Shown: positions 1 to 8,826, counted from the first letter of the stretch. The stretch is DNA of 64,000 nt from Pseudomonas fluorescens Q2-87 (GCF_000281895.1 NZ_CM001558.1:3042556-3106555), one strand, 5' to 3'. Translations and numbers: made by a program. The notes: generated by a model not told the origin, from the sequence alone.

Positions 1-67
1 CGCAAATTTGCATAGCACAACCCGGATACGTGCAGGTCCTGTCTGCATATTTATAGCAGCCCCAGGA

Positions 68-775
68 TCAACCGCGACCCGAAAGCACCTCCGTGATGCT
101 GCGACGCTTGGCATTGCGCTCGCTGATGTGAATCAACTGCTCGAGATCTTCCGGGGTCACGTCGAAGAATGCCTCCATTTCCGCCAGGGCCTGCTTCAAG
201 TCTTCAGCGGTGATGGCCTGCCGGTCGACGGGGGGATGGTCCGCGGGGACGACGGCCACCGGCTCGCTGGCCCGTTTCGGATAGCGCACCCGAGTCAGAT
301 TGTTATAGGCCAGCGCGAAGGCGAGCAGGCCGGAGCCGGCCAGCATCGCGGCACCGACGGCCTGCCAGTCCAGGGCAACGATGGAGGCGTCGGCCAACAC
401 CAGCGTGGCCGCCAGGGCACCCGCCGGAGGATGCAGGCAACGCAGCCAGCACATCAGCACCAACGCCATGCCCGCCGCCAGGCAAGCGCTGCCCAAGGTG
501 CGGCCCAACACATGGGCCACCAACAGCGCAACGACCGAGGCGCACAGGTAACCGCCGAAAATCGACCAGGGTTGGGCGAGGGCGCCCGATGACACCGCGA
601 ATAAGAGCACCGCCGATGCGCCCAAGGGGCCGATCAGGTGCTGCGCGACTTCAAGGCCGAAGACCTGGCCACAGAGCCAGACACTGAACAAGGTCCCCAA
701 CGCCATGCCGATGGCGGCACGGCTCCATTCGGTGGGACGAGTATTGATTGCAGCGGGGAACCAGCGAGAAAGCAT
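68..775 (-). CDS. HPP family integral membrane protein
   Basis: A 235-residue protein with about five hydrophobic segments between residues 18 and 165, followed by a hydrophilic tail. The segment CLHPPAGALA carries the His-Pro-Pro motif that names the HPP family. HPP proteins are membrane proteins, some linked to nitrite transport in plastids, but the bacterial role is not settled. The tail (about residues 170-235) is acidic and helical, with no CBS domains visible. The start at 775 has no clear Shine-Dalgarno sequence, so the true start could lie slightly further in. It stands alone on the minus strand, downstream of ugd. Confidence 0.8.
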   Translation of the reverse strand: MLSRWFPAAINTRPTEWSRAAIGMALGTLFSVWLCGQVFGLEVAQHLIGPLGASAVLLFAVSSGALAQPWSIFGGYLCASVVALLVAHVLGRTLGSACLAAGMALVLMCWLRCLHPPAGALAATLVLADASIVALDWQAVGAAMLAGSGLLAFALAYNNLTRVRYPKRASEPVAVVPADHPPVDRQAITAEDLKQALAEMEAFFDVTPEDLEQLIHISERNAKRRSITEVLSGRG

Positions 776-799
776 TCAGCGAAAATCCAAAAAACGAAC

Positions 800-838
800 A
801 AAAAAGGGGCTTACCGGATAATCCCTGAAAGCCCTTTA
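800..838 (-). terminator. Possible rho-independent terminator downstream of ugd
   Basis: On the minus strand GGGCTT pairs with AAGCCC across a loop of about 16 bases and is followed by a run of T. It lies about 110 bases past the ugd stop and just before the HPP gene. The stem is short, so this is a modest call. Confidence 0.4.
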
Positions 839-947
839 AGTGTTCCAACAGTTGGGGGAGGAACGCCGCACAGTGTGCCGTCCGCCACTCCTGCTTACAA
901 ATTCATATTAATGCTGCTTGAGTTCATTAATTTTGAGGTAAGGGACT

Positions 948-2327
948 TCATGCGGTTCTGGACGCCTGAAACCAGTTTTGCTCGGCGAGGGGCAGGGTGT
1001 GCGACTGGCCGCGCCCCATCGGGAAGTATGTGAACCCTTTGTCTGCCATGCGCTCGGGGTCATACAGGTTGCGTCCGTCGAACACCACTGGCGCCTTGAG
1101 TCGCTGTTGGATCAAGTTGAAATCCGGCGCCTTGAACGGCTGCCATTCGGTACAAATGATCAGGGCATCGGCGCCTGGCAATACCGATTCCGGTGTGCCC
1201 ATCAGCATAAGCTTCGGCTCGTTGGGGTAGAGCAGTTGGGTCTGCTGCATGGCTTCTGGATCGAAGGCGCGGACACTGGCGCCCGCCGCCCATAGCGATT
1301 CCAGGAGGGTGCGACTCGGCGCATCGCGCATGTCGTCGGTGTTGGGCTTGAAAGCCAAACCCCACAGCGCGAAGGTCCTGCCCCGCAGATCGCCCTTGTA
1401 GAACGCGTTGATGCGTTCGAACAGCTTGTGCTTCTGCCGCCGGTTGATGGACTCCACCGCTTGCAGCAGGTCGCTGGAGCAGTTGGCTTGCTCAGCCGTG
1501 TGGATCAGGGCGCGCATGTCCTTGGGGAAACACGAGCCGCCGTAGCCACAGCCCGGATAGATGAAGTGATAGCCGATGCGCGAGTCGGCGCCGATCCCCA
1601 GGCGCACCGACTCGATGTCCGCCCCGAGGTGTTCGGCCAGTTCCGCGATCTGGTTGATGAAGCTGATCTTCGTCGCCAGCATGCCGTTGGCCGCGTATTT
1701 GGTCAGCTCGGCGCTGCGCAGGTCCATGAACAGGACCCGATCGTGGTTGCGATTGAACGGTGCGTACAGGTCGCGCATGGTTTCCCGTACTTCCTCGCGC
1801 TCGCAGCCAATGACGATGCGATCCGGGCGACGGCAATCGGCGACTGCCGAACCTTCCTTTAGAAATTCAGGATTGGAGACGATATCGAATTGCAACAAGC
1901 GACCGGCCTTGAGCAGGCATTTATCGATGTGCGTGCGCAGCACATCGCCAGTGCCCACCGGCACGGTGGATTTCTCTACGAGAATGACGGGATGCTCGCG
2001 ATGCCGGGCGACTGCATCCCCGACGGCCAGGACCTGGCACAGATCGGCCGAGCCATCGGCCCGGGAAGGCGTGCCGACGGCAATGAACAGTACCTGGCCA
2101 TGCTGCACGGCAAGTTGTTCGTCGCTGGTGAAGTGCAAGCGCCCGGCCTCCAGCCCTTCGCGCACCAGCGTCGCCAAACCGGGCTCGAAGATGCTTACCA
2201 GGCCCTGGCGAAGGCTGTCGACTTTGCGCTCGTCAATGTCCATGCACACCACGTCATGGCCGACCTCAGCCAATACGGCGGCTTGCACCAGCCCTACGTA
2301 ACCACTCCCGAACACGCTGATTTTCAT
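948..2327 (-). CDS. ugd: UDP-glucose 6-dehydrogenase
   Basis: Oxidises UDP-glucose to UDP-glucuronate with two NAD+, supplying precursor for exopolysaccharide or lipid A modification in the cytoplasm. The 459-residue protein starts with the Rossmann motif GSGYVGLV (residues 7-14). It has VEKSTVPVGT near residue 118 and the catalytic cysteine in GGSCFPKD (Cys about 266). The C-terminal UDP-binding domain includes ALWGLAFKPNTDDMRDAPS. The start at 2327 was chosen because MKISVFG begins the fold and AGGGAG lies just upstream; an ATG 39 bases further out would add a non-homologous leader. No polysaccharide genes are adjacent. Confidence 0.95.
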   Translation of the reverse strand: MKISVFGSGYVGLVQAAVLAEVGHDVVCMDIDERKVDSLRQGLVSIFEPGLATLVREGLEAGRLHFTSDEQLAVQHGQVLFIAVGTPSRADGSADLCQVLAVGDAVARHREHPVILVEKSTVPVGTGDVLRTHIDKCLLKAGRLLQFDIVSNPEFLKEGSAVADCRRPDRIVIGCEREEVRETMRDLYAPFNRNHDRVLFMDLRSAELTKYAANGMLATKISFINQIAELAEHLGADIESVRLGIGADSRIGYHFIYPGCGYGGSCFPKDMRALIHTAEQANCSSDLLQAVESINRRQKHKLFERINAFYKGDLRGRTFALWGLAFKPNTDDMRDAPSRTLLESLWAAGASVRAFDPEAMQQTQLLYPNEPKLMLMGTPESVLPGADALIICTEWQPFKAPDFNLIQQRLKAPVVFDGRNLYDPERMADKGFTYFPMGRGQSHTLPLAEQNWFQASRTA

Positions 2328-2449
2328 GACGACTCCCTGAAACATTCCGAGCGGGCGAACATGCACGGCCAGCCCATTGGCGGTCGTGCGCTCGTTTCAG
2401 AATAAGTCGGGGATGTTGCAATTCACTGACAGGCTGCGGCAGGCCGTGC

Positions 2450-3370
2450 TTAAGTCGCCTCTACGCCGCATTCTGGCGGCAACTGCGCCACGAAAGCGGC
2501 CACCACTTCCCGGGTCAGGCTGACTATGTCTTCCACCCGTTCCATTCCGGCGCCGGTTCGCCAACTGGCGACGATGTCCATCACCGGCGGCAGCGGCACG
2601 TCTTGCACCAGGGTCAACGTACCTTGGGCCAGTTCTCCCGAGACCAGTGCCGCCGGCATGGCGCCGATGCCAAACCCATCGCGAACCAGGCGAGTGATGG
2701 CCGATGCCGAGTTCACGCAGTTGATGCGCGGCGAGACGATGTTGGCCGAATGCAGCAGGTTGAGGATGTCCTGGTGGGGCCGTGAGTTGCGCGAAAACGT
2801 CACGATGCGTTCCTGGGAAAGGTCTTCCAGCGAGGCATAGGGCCGGTCGTAGCCAGAACCGCTGCGCACCACCCAATGCATGGGATAACGGGTCAGCAAT
2901 GCGTTGCGCACGCTGTCCAGGCGCAGGATGTCGGTCTGAAAAATAATGTCCTGATAGCCTTTTTCCAGCTGCGAACAGAGGTTGCTGGCGGTGTCCGCCG
3001 ACAGCTCGATTTCCAACGCCGGATAGCGCTCCATCAGGCGCGTGACCAGCGGACTGAGCCAGGTGTGGATCACCGTATCCATGGCCCCGATGCGGATCCG
3101 CCCGCGCACCTGTCGAGGATCGCGGATCACCGCCTTCATGCTTTGCATCGTGTCCATGATGCGCTCGGCATACTCCAGCACCCGCTGCCCCTCGGAGGTC
3201 AGCGACACGCCCTTGGAGTCGCGCACGAACAGGCGCACGCCCATTTCATCCTCCAGCGCCGCGATCCGGCTGGAAATGGACGCCTGGGTAGTGAACAGCT
3301 TTTCGGCGGTGAGACGAAAACTCTTCAGGCGGGCGACCCAGACGAAGGTTTCCAAGAACTTGATATTCAT
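2450..3370 (-). CDS. LysR-family transcriptional regulator (paralog 1)
   Basis: A 306-residue LysR regulator: winged helix-turn-helix in residues 1-60 (LTAEKLFTTQASISSRIAALE) and a periplasmic-binding-protein-like effector domain after about residue 90. It lies 18 bases downstream of the NTF2-like gene on the same strand, so it is probably the last gene of that transcript. It is strikingly similar to the LysR protein at 4866-5813: both begin MN-KFLETFVWVARL and share DTVIHTWLSPL and DGFGIGA-PAALV. The pair therefore comes from a duplication. The ligand is unknown, probably a small carboxylate given the hydro-lyase and OprD porin nearby. Confidence 0.9.
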   Translation of the reverse strand: MNIKFLETFVWVARLKSFRLTAEKLFTTQASISSRIAALEDEMGVRLFVRDSKGVSLTSEGQRVLEYAERIMDTMQSMKAVIRDPRQVRGRIRIGAMDTVIHTWLSPLVTRLMERYPALEIELSADTASNLCSQLEKGYQDIIFQTDILRLDSVRNALLTRYPMHWVVRSGSGYDRPYASLEDLSQERIVTFSRNSRPHQDILNLLHSANIVSPRINCVNSASAITRLVRDGFGIGAMPAALVSGELAQGTLTLVQDVPLPPVMDIVASWRTGAGMERVEDIVSLTREVVAAFVAQLPPECGVEAT

Positions 3371-3388
3371 TTGCAGGATTCCTGGGCG

Positions 3389-3931
3389 CTATTGTGTATC
3401 GGCATCCGCCAGGTAGCTGACCACCTCTTGCAGCTCGGCCAAGTCCGGTATGTTGCGCACAGCCGCTTCGGCGCTGCACCAGGGGTAGTCCAGCTGCGAC
3501 GCCCAGGCCATCACCGTAGGCAAATCAGCGCAGGGCAGCGTCTTCATGTGTTCGATGGTGATGGTCAATCGCTCGGTCAGCCCTGATTGCGGATCGAACT
3601 GCCAGTCATATAGACCGCAGCCGACGCGCGCTTCGCCGCTGGCCTTGTCCGACATCGCCACCAACCACTTGCACTGAAAGGTGCTTGCCTGCGCCGTTGG
3701 CGGGGCGCCCAAGCAAAACGTGTAGACGTTTTCGAAAGTCTGCCCGAAGCGACTGACCAGCACATCGCCAATGGCGTCACGGCCTTCAACGTGGCCGGGA
3801 AAGGAAATGGCGCCGGTACGCACGATCATGTCCAACTGCGCGTCCTGCTTGAAGGCGTGTTCGAGCAGGTGAGGGCGGTTGCCGTCCTTGGCATTGATGT
3901 ACTGTTGGATCGATAGCCTGGGGGTATTCAT
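3389..3931 (-). CDS. NTF2/SnoaL-like protein of unknown function
   Basis: A 180-residue protein with a probable cone-shaped NTF2/SnoaL-like fold. An N-terminal helical part is followed by segments such as GHVEGRDAIGDVLVSRF, which resemble the pocket-forming part of SnoaL-like proteins. The start at 3931 is preceded by AAAGGG at suitable distance; a longer frame to 3982 would overlap the upstream gene. It lies between the DUF1445 hydro-lyase and a LysR regulator on the same strand, so it is probably co-transcribed and may act on the same substrate. No catalytic residues can be named with confidence. Confidence 0.6.
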   Translation of the reverse strand: MNTPRLSIQQYINAKDGNRPHLLEHAFKQDAQLDMIVRTGAISFPGHVEGRDAIGDVLVSRFGQTFENVYTFCLGAPPTAQASTFQCKWLVAMSDKASGEARVGCGLYDWQFDPQSGLTERLTITIEHMKTLPCADLPTVMAWASQLDYPWCSAEAAVRNIPDLAELQEVVSYLADADTQ

Positions 3932-3971
3932 CGCTTGCCCTTTTCCGGTCGTAGTCGGCCTCGTTGGAGGC

Positions 3972-4775
3972 TCACAAGTCACTGTTCCATAAGTCCGTCA
4001 CCAGCATACAGCCCGGCGCGTGGGTAATGCACAGCGGTGGGCGCGACGCCTGGACCACCGATTGAGGGGTCACGCCGCAGGCCCAGAATACTGGAATTTC
4101 GTCCGCTTCCACTGGCACGGCGTCGCCAAAATCCGGTTCGTCCAGGGAGCCAATCCCGATCAGCGACGGGTCTCCGATGTGCACCGGGGCGCCATGGACA
4201 TTGGGCATGCGTCCGGTAATCTGGATGGCCTGGATGGCTGCCGCGGCTTTCATGGGTCGCATGGTCACCACCATTTTGCCTGAGAGGCGGGCGGTGGGGC
4301 GGGTGTCGATGCTGGTCCGGAACATCGCGACGTTGCGTCCCAGATCGATGTGCCGCAGACGGATGCCAGCTTCCAGCAGGGGCTGTTCGAACGAGAAGGA
4401 ACAGCCAAGGGCAAAGGCCACCCAATCGTCTTGCCAGAGATCTTCGATGTCCACCGGCTCGTCAGTCAATTCGCCGTGGCGATAGACCCGGTAGCGCGGT
4501 ACTTCATGGCGGATATCGATGGCGGCGCCCAGGTTGCGAAAGAACGGATCGCCAGGCTCGGTGACGTCCAGCAATGGGCAGGCCTGGCGATTGAGGGTGC
4601 AATAGCGCAGGAATTCATTGGCCCAGTCGCTGGGCAGGATGACGATGTTGGTTTGCACCCGACCCTGGCCCAGGCCGCTGGTATGGCCCTGGTAGTGGCC
4701 GGCGGCGATGCTTTGGCGCAAAGCGCTCGGGGCGTATTGCTGCAGTTGTTCGAAGGACAGGGCCGGTTGATTCAT
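3972..4775 (-). CDS. Putative hydro-lyase, DUF1445/UPF0317 family
   Basis: A 267-residue soluble protein of normal length for the DUF1445 (UPF0317, YcsI-like) family, annotated as putative hydro-lyases. Typical stretches are [15 protein letters not shown] near the start, [10 protein letters not shown] in the middle, and [11 protein letters not shown] followed by [12 protein letters not shown] at the end. GGAGC eight bases upstream supports the start. The reaction is not established for most members. The neighbours (NTF2-like protein, two LysR regulators, OprD porin) suggest uptake and breakdown of a carboxylate. Confidence 0.85.
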   Translation of the reverse strand: MNQPALSFEQLQQYAPSALRQSIAAGHYQGHTSGLGQGRVQTNIVILPSDWANEFLRYCTLNRQACPLLDVTEPGDPFFRNLGAAIDIRHEVPRYRVYRHGELTDEPVDIEDLWQDDWVAFALGCSFSFEQPLLEAGIRLRHIDLGRNVAMFRTSIDTRPTARLSGKMVVTMRPMKAAAAIQAIQITGRMPNVHGAPVHIGDPSLIGIGSLDEPDFGDAVPVEADEIPVFWACGVTPQSVVQASRPPLCITHAPGCMLVTDLWNSDL

Positions 4776-4865
4776 AAAGAGTGCTCCACGGGTTCGTGGG
4801 ATCTTTGTAGAAAACCGCGGCGATCACGTCCAACAAGGAATATTGCTACCCCCCACAAACAAAAG

Positions 4866-5813
4866 TTATTCAAGAGGCCATTGGCCGTTCAGGCCGGGCG
4901 CGGCCACCATGCGCTGCGGGCCGACATCGATAGCGTATTGGCCAACCACCTGACGACTCATCTGCATGATGCTCTCGATCAGCTCCAGGCCCATGCCGGC
5001 GCGCCACGACGCCACCACATCCAGTTGGGGGAGGGTGGCGCCGGGCTCCAGTTGGATCAACTCGCCGCTGGCCAAAGGCTTGGCCACCAGCGCAGCGGGC
5101 AGGGCGCCAATCCCGAACCCGTCGCGGATCAGCCGGGTCATCGCCGAGACCGAGTTGACACAACTGACCCGTGGCGCCCCGACGCCATGGGCGTACAACA
5201 GGTTGAGCACATCCTGGTGGGGACGCGAGTGCTTGACGAAGGTGATGATGCGCTCGCCGGCCATCTCCACCAGCGAAGCATAGGGTCGGGCATAGATCGA
5301 GTGGCTGGCGGCGATCCAGCTCATGGGGTAATGCCCCAGTTCGAGGTTGCGCACGCTTTCGTGGCGGACCAGATCGGTCTGGAACACGATGTCCAGGTAA
5401 CCCTTTTGCAGTTGCTCGCACAAATTGCGCGCTGCATCGGCGGTGATTTCGATTTCCACGGCGGGGAAGGCTTGCATCAGCATCGCCATCAACGGGCTGA
5501 GCCAGGTATGGATCACGGTGTCCATCACGCCGATGCGCACCAGGCCTTGCTGTGGACTGCTGCTGTCCAGTGACTGCTTCAGCGCTCGCTGGACTTCGAG
5601 CATCTGCTCGGCGTAGTCGAGCACCTTGAGGCCTTCGGGCGTCAGCGAAACTCCGCGCGAATCGCGCACGAACAGGCGCAGGCCCAATTCCTCTTCCAAC
5701 GAAGCGATCCGACTGGAGATGGCGGCCTGGGTGCTGAACATTTTCTCGGCGGTGAGGCTGAAGCTTTGCAGCCGGGCAACCCAGACGAAAGTTTCAAGGA
5801 ATTTGAGGTTCAT
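4866..5813 (-). CDS. LysR-family transcriptional regulator (paralog 2)
   Basis: A 315-residue LysR regulator with an N-terminal helix-turn-helix (LTAEKMFSTQAAISSRIASLEEELG) and a C-terminal effector domain. It is a clear paralog of the LysR protein at 2450-3370 across its whole length. The start at 5813 aligns exactly with the paralog; the reading frame stays open 72 bases further upstream. It is transcribed away from the OprD porin gene across a 271-base region, the classic arrangement for a LysR regulator controlling a divergent transporter. It lies about 90 bases upstream of the hydro-lyase gene on the same strand. Confidence 0.9.
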   Translation of the reverse strand: MNLKFLETFVWVARLQSFSLTAEKMFSTQAAISSRIASLEEELGLRLFVRDSRGVSLTPEGLKVLDYAEQMLEVQRALKQSLDSSSPQQGLVRIGVMDTVIHTWLSPLMAMLMQAFPAVEIEITADAARNLCEQLQKGYLDIVFQTDLVRHESVRNLELGHYPMSWIAASHSIYARPYASLVEMAGERIITFVKHSRPHQDVLNLLYAHGVGAPRVSCVNSVSAMTRLIRDGFGIGALPAALVAKPLASGELIQLEPGATLPQLDVVASWRAGMGLELIESIMQMSRQVVGQYAIDVGPQRMVAAPGLNGQWPLE

Positions 5814-6084
5814 GGGCGTTCTCTTGGCGCTTATGGTTCTTATGGTTGCAATTGTTACTCCAGATCGGACCCGCGAGCGCATCAAATTTTCTTATGTCCG
5901 ATCTGGCTTTTTTCCCGTTTGACGCTGCCAGGTCTCGATGGGAAGAATCCGCTCCACGGCGCAGGCCTCCGCCAGGACGAGCCATGTAGCCCACTGTCGC
6001 TACACCCTCTAAGAACAACAACCATCGGACGCGGTCCCAACGCCCCCGAGAGGGCACGCTCGCGTCCAAATAAAGGAGCACAGC
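5814..6084. promoter_or_regulatory. Divergent lysR-oprD control region with an 11-bp inverted repeat
   Basis: This 271-base gap separates the divergent LysR and porin genes. CCAGATCGGAC at 5860-5870 is matched exactly by its reverse complement GTCCGATCTGG at 5896-5906, followed on the plus strand by C and six T. It could be a paired operator or a hairpin in the porin leader. A direct repeat TTATGGTT occurs at 5831-5838 and 5840-5847, close to the LysR start. AAGGAG precedes the porin start. Confidence 0.6.
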
Positions 6085-7323
6085 ATGCGGCATTTCACTA
6101 CCAATTGGATTTACAGCCCGATCGGTGCGGTACTTGGCTTCAGCCTGATCGGCATACCGAACGCTCAGGCCGATTTTATCGCCGACAGCAAGGGCAGCCT
6201 GGAAGCCCGCAACTTCTACTTCAACCGCGACTTCCGCCAGCAAGGTGCGCGGGACAAGGCTGAAGAATGGGCGCAGGGTTTCTTGTTGCGAATGGAATCG
6301 GGATACACCACCGGCACCGTGGGTTTTGGCCTCGATGCCTTGGGTATGGCCGGGTTCAAGCTAGATTCCGGTGGCGGCACGGCAGGCACCAATCTTTTGC
6401 CTGCGGATTTGTCCGGCGGCTCCCAGGACCGCTATGGCGAACTGGGGCTGACCGCCAAGGTACGCGTATCCAACAGCACCTTGAAGTTGGGCACGCTGCA
6501 AATCCGCGATCCGGTGGTGAGCTCCAACGACACGCGCCTGTTACCCGGGACATTCAAGGGAGGGCTGCTGAGCGTGCAGGAAATCGATCGCTTGAAGCTG
6601 ACGGCTGGGCAACTCACGCAGATCAACTTCGTCGATTCCACCGACTACCAGGACATGACCGCCAACCGCATCGGTGGCAGCAGCGACAAGTTCCAGTTCG
6701 CCGGGGCGGACTATCAGGTCCTGCCTAATCTCACCGCGCAATACCGCTACGGAACGTTGGAAAACATCTACCAGCAAAACTACCTCGGGCTTGTCCATAG
6801 CCTGGACCTGGGGGCAGGGCAGTCCTTCAAAAGTGATGTGCGCTACGCACGCAGTACCGAGGACGGTAACTTCCGCAATCTCGACAACCGGGCGTTTGGC
6901 GCCCTGTTCACTTACAGCCTGGCGGGTCATTCGGTGGGATTGGGCTATCAGCGCATGAGTGGCGACGATCCGTTTCCCTATATCGGGCGCAGCGATCCGT
7001 ACCTGGTCAATTTCGTGCAGATCGGCGATTTCGCCAACGTCGATGAGCGCTCCTGGCAAGCGCGCTATGACTATAATTTTGCTGCCGTTGGAATGCCCGG
7101 CTTGACCTTCATGACCCGCTATATATCGGGTGACAACGTACAACGCAGTGCACCGGGGGAGGGCAAGGAGTGGGAACGCAACACGGACATTGCCTACGTG
7201 ATGCAAGACGGAAAATTGAAAGGGCTGGGGGTCAAATGGCGCAATGCGTCGGTGCGGTCGAATTTCGGGAATGATCTGGATGAGAACCGGTTGATCGTCA
7301 GCTATACGTTGGCGCTTTGGTAG
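6085..7323 (+). CDS. OprD-family outer-membrane porin
   Basis: A 412-residue porin of the OprD (Occ) family, an 18-stranded outer-membrane channel for small carboxylates or basic amino acids. It begins with a signal peptide ending near PNAQA, then DFIADSKGSLEARNFYFNRDFR, the typical OprD start. It continues with alternating beta segments and ends in an aromatic-terminated strand (SYTLALW), as needed for outer-membrane assembly. AAGGAGCACAGC precedes the ATG. The divergent LysR gene and nearby hydro-lyase suggest a dedicated carboxylate uptake route; which Occ subgroup it belongs to cannot be told from this. Confidence 0.93.
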   Translation: MRHFTTNWIYSPIGAVLGFSLIGIPNAQADFIADSKGSLEARNFYFNRDFRQQGARDKAEEWAQGFLLRMESGYTTGTVGFGLDALGMAGFKLDSGGGTAGTNLLPADLSGGSQDRYGELGLTAKVRVSNSTLKLGTLQIRDPVVSSNDTRLLPGTFKGGLLSVQEIDRLKLTAGQLTQINFVDSTDYQDMTANRIGGSSDKFQFAGADYQVLPNLTAQYRYGTLENIYQQNYLGLVHSLDLGAGQSFKSDVRYARSTEDGNFRNLDNRAFGALFTYSLAGHSVGLGYQRMSGDDPFPYIGRSDPYLVNFVQIGDFANVDERSWQARYDYNFAAVGMPGLTFMTRYISGDNVQRSAPGEGKEWERNTDIAYVMQDGKLKGLGVKWRNASVRSNFGNDLDENRLIVSYTLALW

Positions 7324-7331
7324 GCATTCAA

Positions 7332-7350
7332 CGCCGCTCAATGAGCGGCG
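7332..7350. terminator. Hairpin between convergent oprD-like and tetR genes
   Basis: CGCCGCTCA and TGAGCGGCG form a 9-bp perfect stem around a single A, in the 35 bases between two convergent genes. No T run follows on the plus strand, so termination strength is uncertain; it could serve both strands. Confidence 0.6.
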
Positions 7351-7358
7351 CTGTCTCA

Positions 7359-7958
7359 TCAAGCCGTCGTCGACGAATCACTGTCATGAGGCGGCGACAA
7401 CGACGCGAGAATGCTTGTGCGGCAGGCTTGCAAGATCTCGTCCGCCAGCGACGAGTCATCCGGGCAGGCGCGCGACAACATAACAGCACCGACTGCGTGG
7501 GCCAGCAAGTTGATCATCTTGGCCCGCATAGCCTGTCGTTGGGCGTCGTCTTGCTCGGTGAGGTCGCCCTGCAGCGCGGCGACCACTTTTTCAATCCCGA
7601 CCTCAAACGTTGCCTTGACGTCTGGGGACTGACGGGCAGCGTCTCCGCTAAGGGCCGCCATCGTACAGCCTGCGTCGCGTGTGTCACGGTGGTCTCGTGA
7701 CAGGTACAGATTGAAGAACTCAACGACGCCCAGGCCTGCGCTGTTTTGCAGGGATTGCGCAAGTCCGCACGCGGCGGCTTCGGCCATCAGGTCGGCCTTG
7801 GAGCCAAAATGCTTGTAGAACCCGCCGTGGGTGAAGCCGGCAGCCCCCATCAACTCCGCCACGCCGACGCCATCATAGCCACGCTCACGAAACAGGGCTG
7901 AAGCCGTTTCGACGATATGTGCCCGGTTCGCCTGGGCCTGTGCTTTGGTGACTTTCAT
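7359..7958 (-). CDS. TetR/AcrR-family transcriptional regulator
   Basis: A 199-residue TetR repressor with an N-terminal helix-turn-helix (ETASALFRERGYDGVGVAEL... FTHGGFYKHFGSK) and an all-helical ligand domain. Among three in-frame starts, 7958 fits best: GAGG lies nine bases upstream, but only three from the ATG at 7964. A perfect palindrome at 8006-8025 overlaps its probable promoter, suggesting autoregulation. The regulated target is not obvious: the neighbours are a convergent porin and a broken lipoprotein gene. An electrophile- or quinone-responsive role is possible, but this is inference. Confidence 0.88.
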   Translation of the reverse strand: MKVTKAQAQANRAHIVETASALFRERGYDGVGVAELMGAAGFTHGGFYKHFGSKADLMAEAAACGLAQSLQNSAGLGVVEFFNLYLSRDHRDTRDAGCTMAALSGDAARQSPDVKATFEVGIEKVVAALQGDLTEQDDAQRQAMRAKMINLLAHAVGAVMLSRACPDDSSLADEILQACRTSILASLSPPHDSDSSTTA

Positions 7959-8005
7959 GCCCATGTGCCTCGTTGTTACACCAGCGGTAGAGTCGACAAT
8001 ATACA

Positions 8006-8025
8006 TTGATGTCAAGCGACATCAA
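8006..8025. promoter_or_regulatory. Perfect palindromic operator upstream of the TetR gene
   Basis: TTGATGTC (8006-8013) and GACATCAA (8018-8025) are exact reverse complements separated by four bases. On the minus strand TTGATG, a 16-base spacer and TATATT make a plausible -35/-10 promoter for the TetR gene. The palindrome overlaps the -35 and spacer, which is where an autorepressor would bind. Confidence 0.7.
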
Positions 8026-8120
8026 AGGGTCGATCGACAAACCACCGAATCGGCGAGCGCTGTCAGTGCGGCCTTGGGGCCGATAAGCTGCGGCACCTAA
8101 TTTCAGCAAGGAAGTGTTGG

Positions 8121-8365
8121 ATGCGTTTGCTCGTCAGCGGTGTGCTGTTTTCGCTGACCCTGGCGGCACGTTGAACGGTATCGTGGCCGAGCAAGTTACC
8201 GTACCGACGGAAAACGAAAACCTGATTGTCGTGCGTGAACCCCAAGCGCCAGCGAAGAATGGTGCGTATCACGTTCAGTTGATGAAAGACCTTGCGGCTA
8301 TTGGTTACAACGGGGAGCTGGGTACTGAGGATAGTTTGATGGGGATGTATGTGAAGCGGCAGTGA
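8121..8365 (+). pseudogene. Frameshifted small lipoprotein gene
   Basis: The ATG at 8121 follows a strong Shine-Dalgarno sequence (AAGGAAG, 8108-8114). It opens a signal peptide, MRLLVSGVLFSLTLAAR, which then hits TGA. A second reading frame continues immediately with TLNGIVAEQVTVPTENENL and runs to a stop at 8365 (last residues GMYVKRQ). A loss of one base, or of four (for example TGCA from GCATGCACG), would join them and recreate a lipobox of the form L-A-A-C. The product would be a lipoprotein of about 80 residues. A sequencing error is the alternative. The family is not recognised. Confidence 0.65.
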
Positions 8366-8496
8366 GTAGCAGGTTTGGAGCTGGTTGCTGGGTTGAAAAG
8401 CGACTGGCACTGGGGCTCGTTGGTGTATATGAGACTACACATAATGTATATTATGTTAAACACCATGCAATGTCATAGGTGTTCATACAGGAATCC

Positions 8497-8826
8497 ATGC
8501 GGAGAAACGTTGACGATATCTCACTGCTCAGTAACTCACTGTTGCGCCAAGCTAGGGCCAATGGCATGTCAATCGACGCCTTAGCATTTCCAGGTGAGCA
8601 AGATTTCGAAACCAATTTGCCTACCCGCCAGAACGTGGAACTCGTAAGGGTTCGGCACACCCTGTGTCATGGCAACATCCTTGAGTATGTTAGTGCCCAA
8701 GAGGATCTGCCGGCACTCTTCACACCAGAGTGCTGCCGCGACCTTGCCAATAAGCTTCACGTTATCTCTCGTAATTGGGTAGCGAACCTTGGCGCGTTCA
8801 GAAAGCAGGCTATGGGACTGCAATAA
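8497..8826 (+). CDS. Small protein with a HEPN-type R-X4-H motif
   Basis: A 109-residue soluble, helical protein. Near residue 53 it has RVRHTLCHGNILEYV, matching the R-[NHQ]-X3-H signature of HEPN domains, many of which are RNases in toxin-antitoxin and defence systems. The start at 8497 has AGGA four bases upstream; a GTG at 8479 has no ribosome site and an in-frame stop lies just before it. The protein is shorter than most HEPN proteins, so it may be only the C-terminal part of a once longer gene. It converges on the Ntn-hydrolase-like gene. Composition is AT-richer than the surroundings, which suggests transfer. Confidence 0.55.
   Translation: MRRNVDDISLLSNSLLRQARANGMSIDALAFPGEQDFETNLPTRQNVELVRVRHTLCHGNILEYVSAQEDLPALFTPECCRDLANKLHVISRNWVANLGAFRKQAMGLQ

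Noticed and set aside
8375-8584. Plus-strand frame of 69 codons
   Set aside because: Overlaps the HEPN-motif gene in another frame and has no ribosome site or motif.
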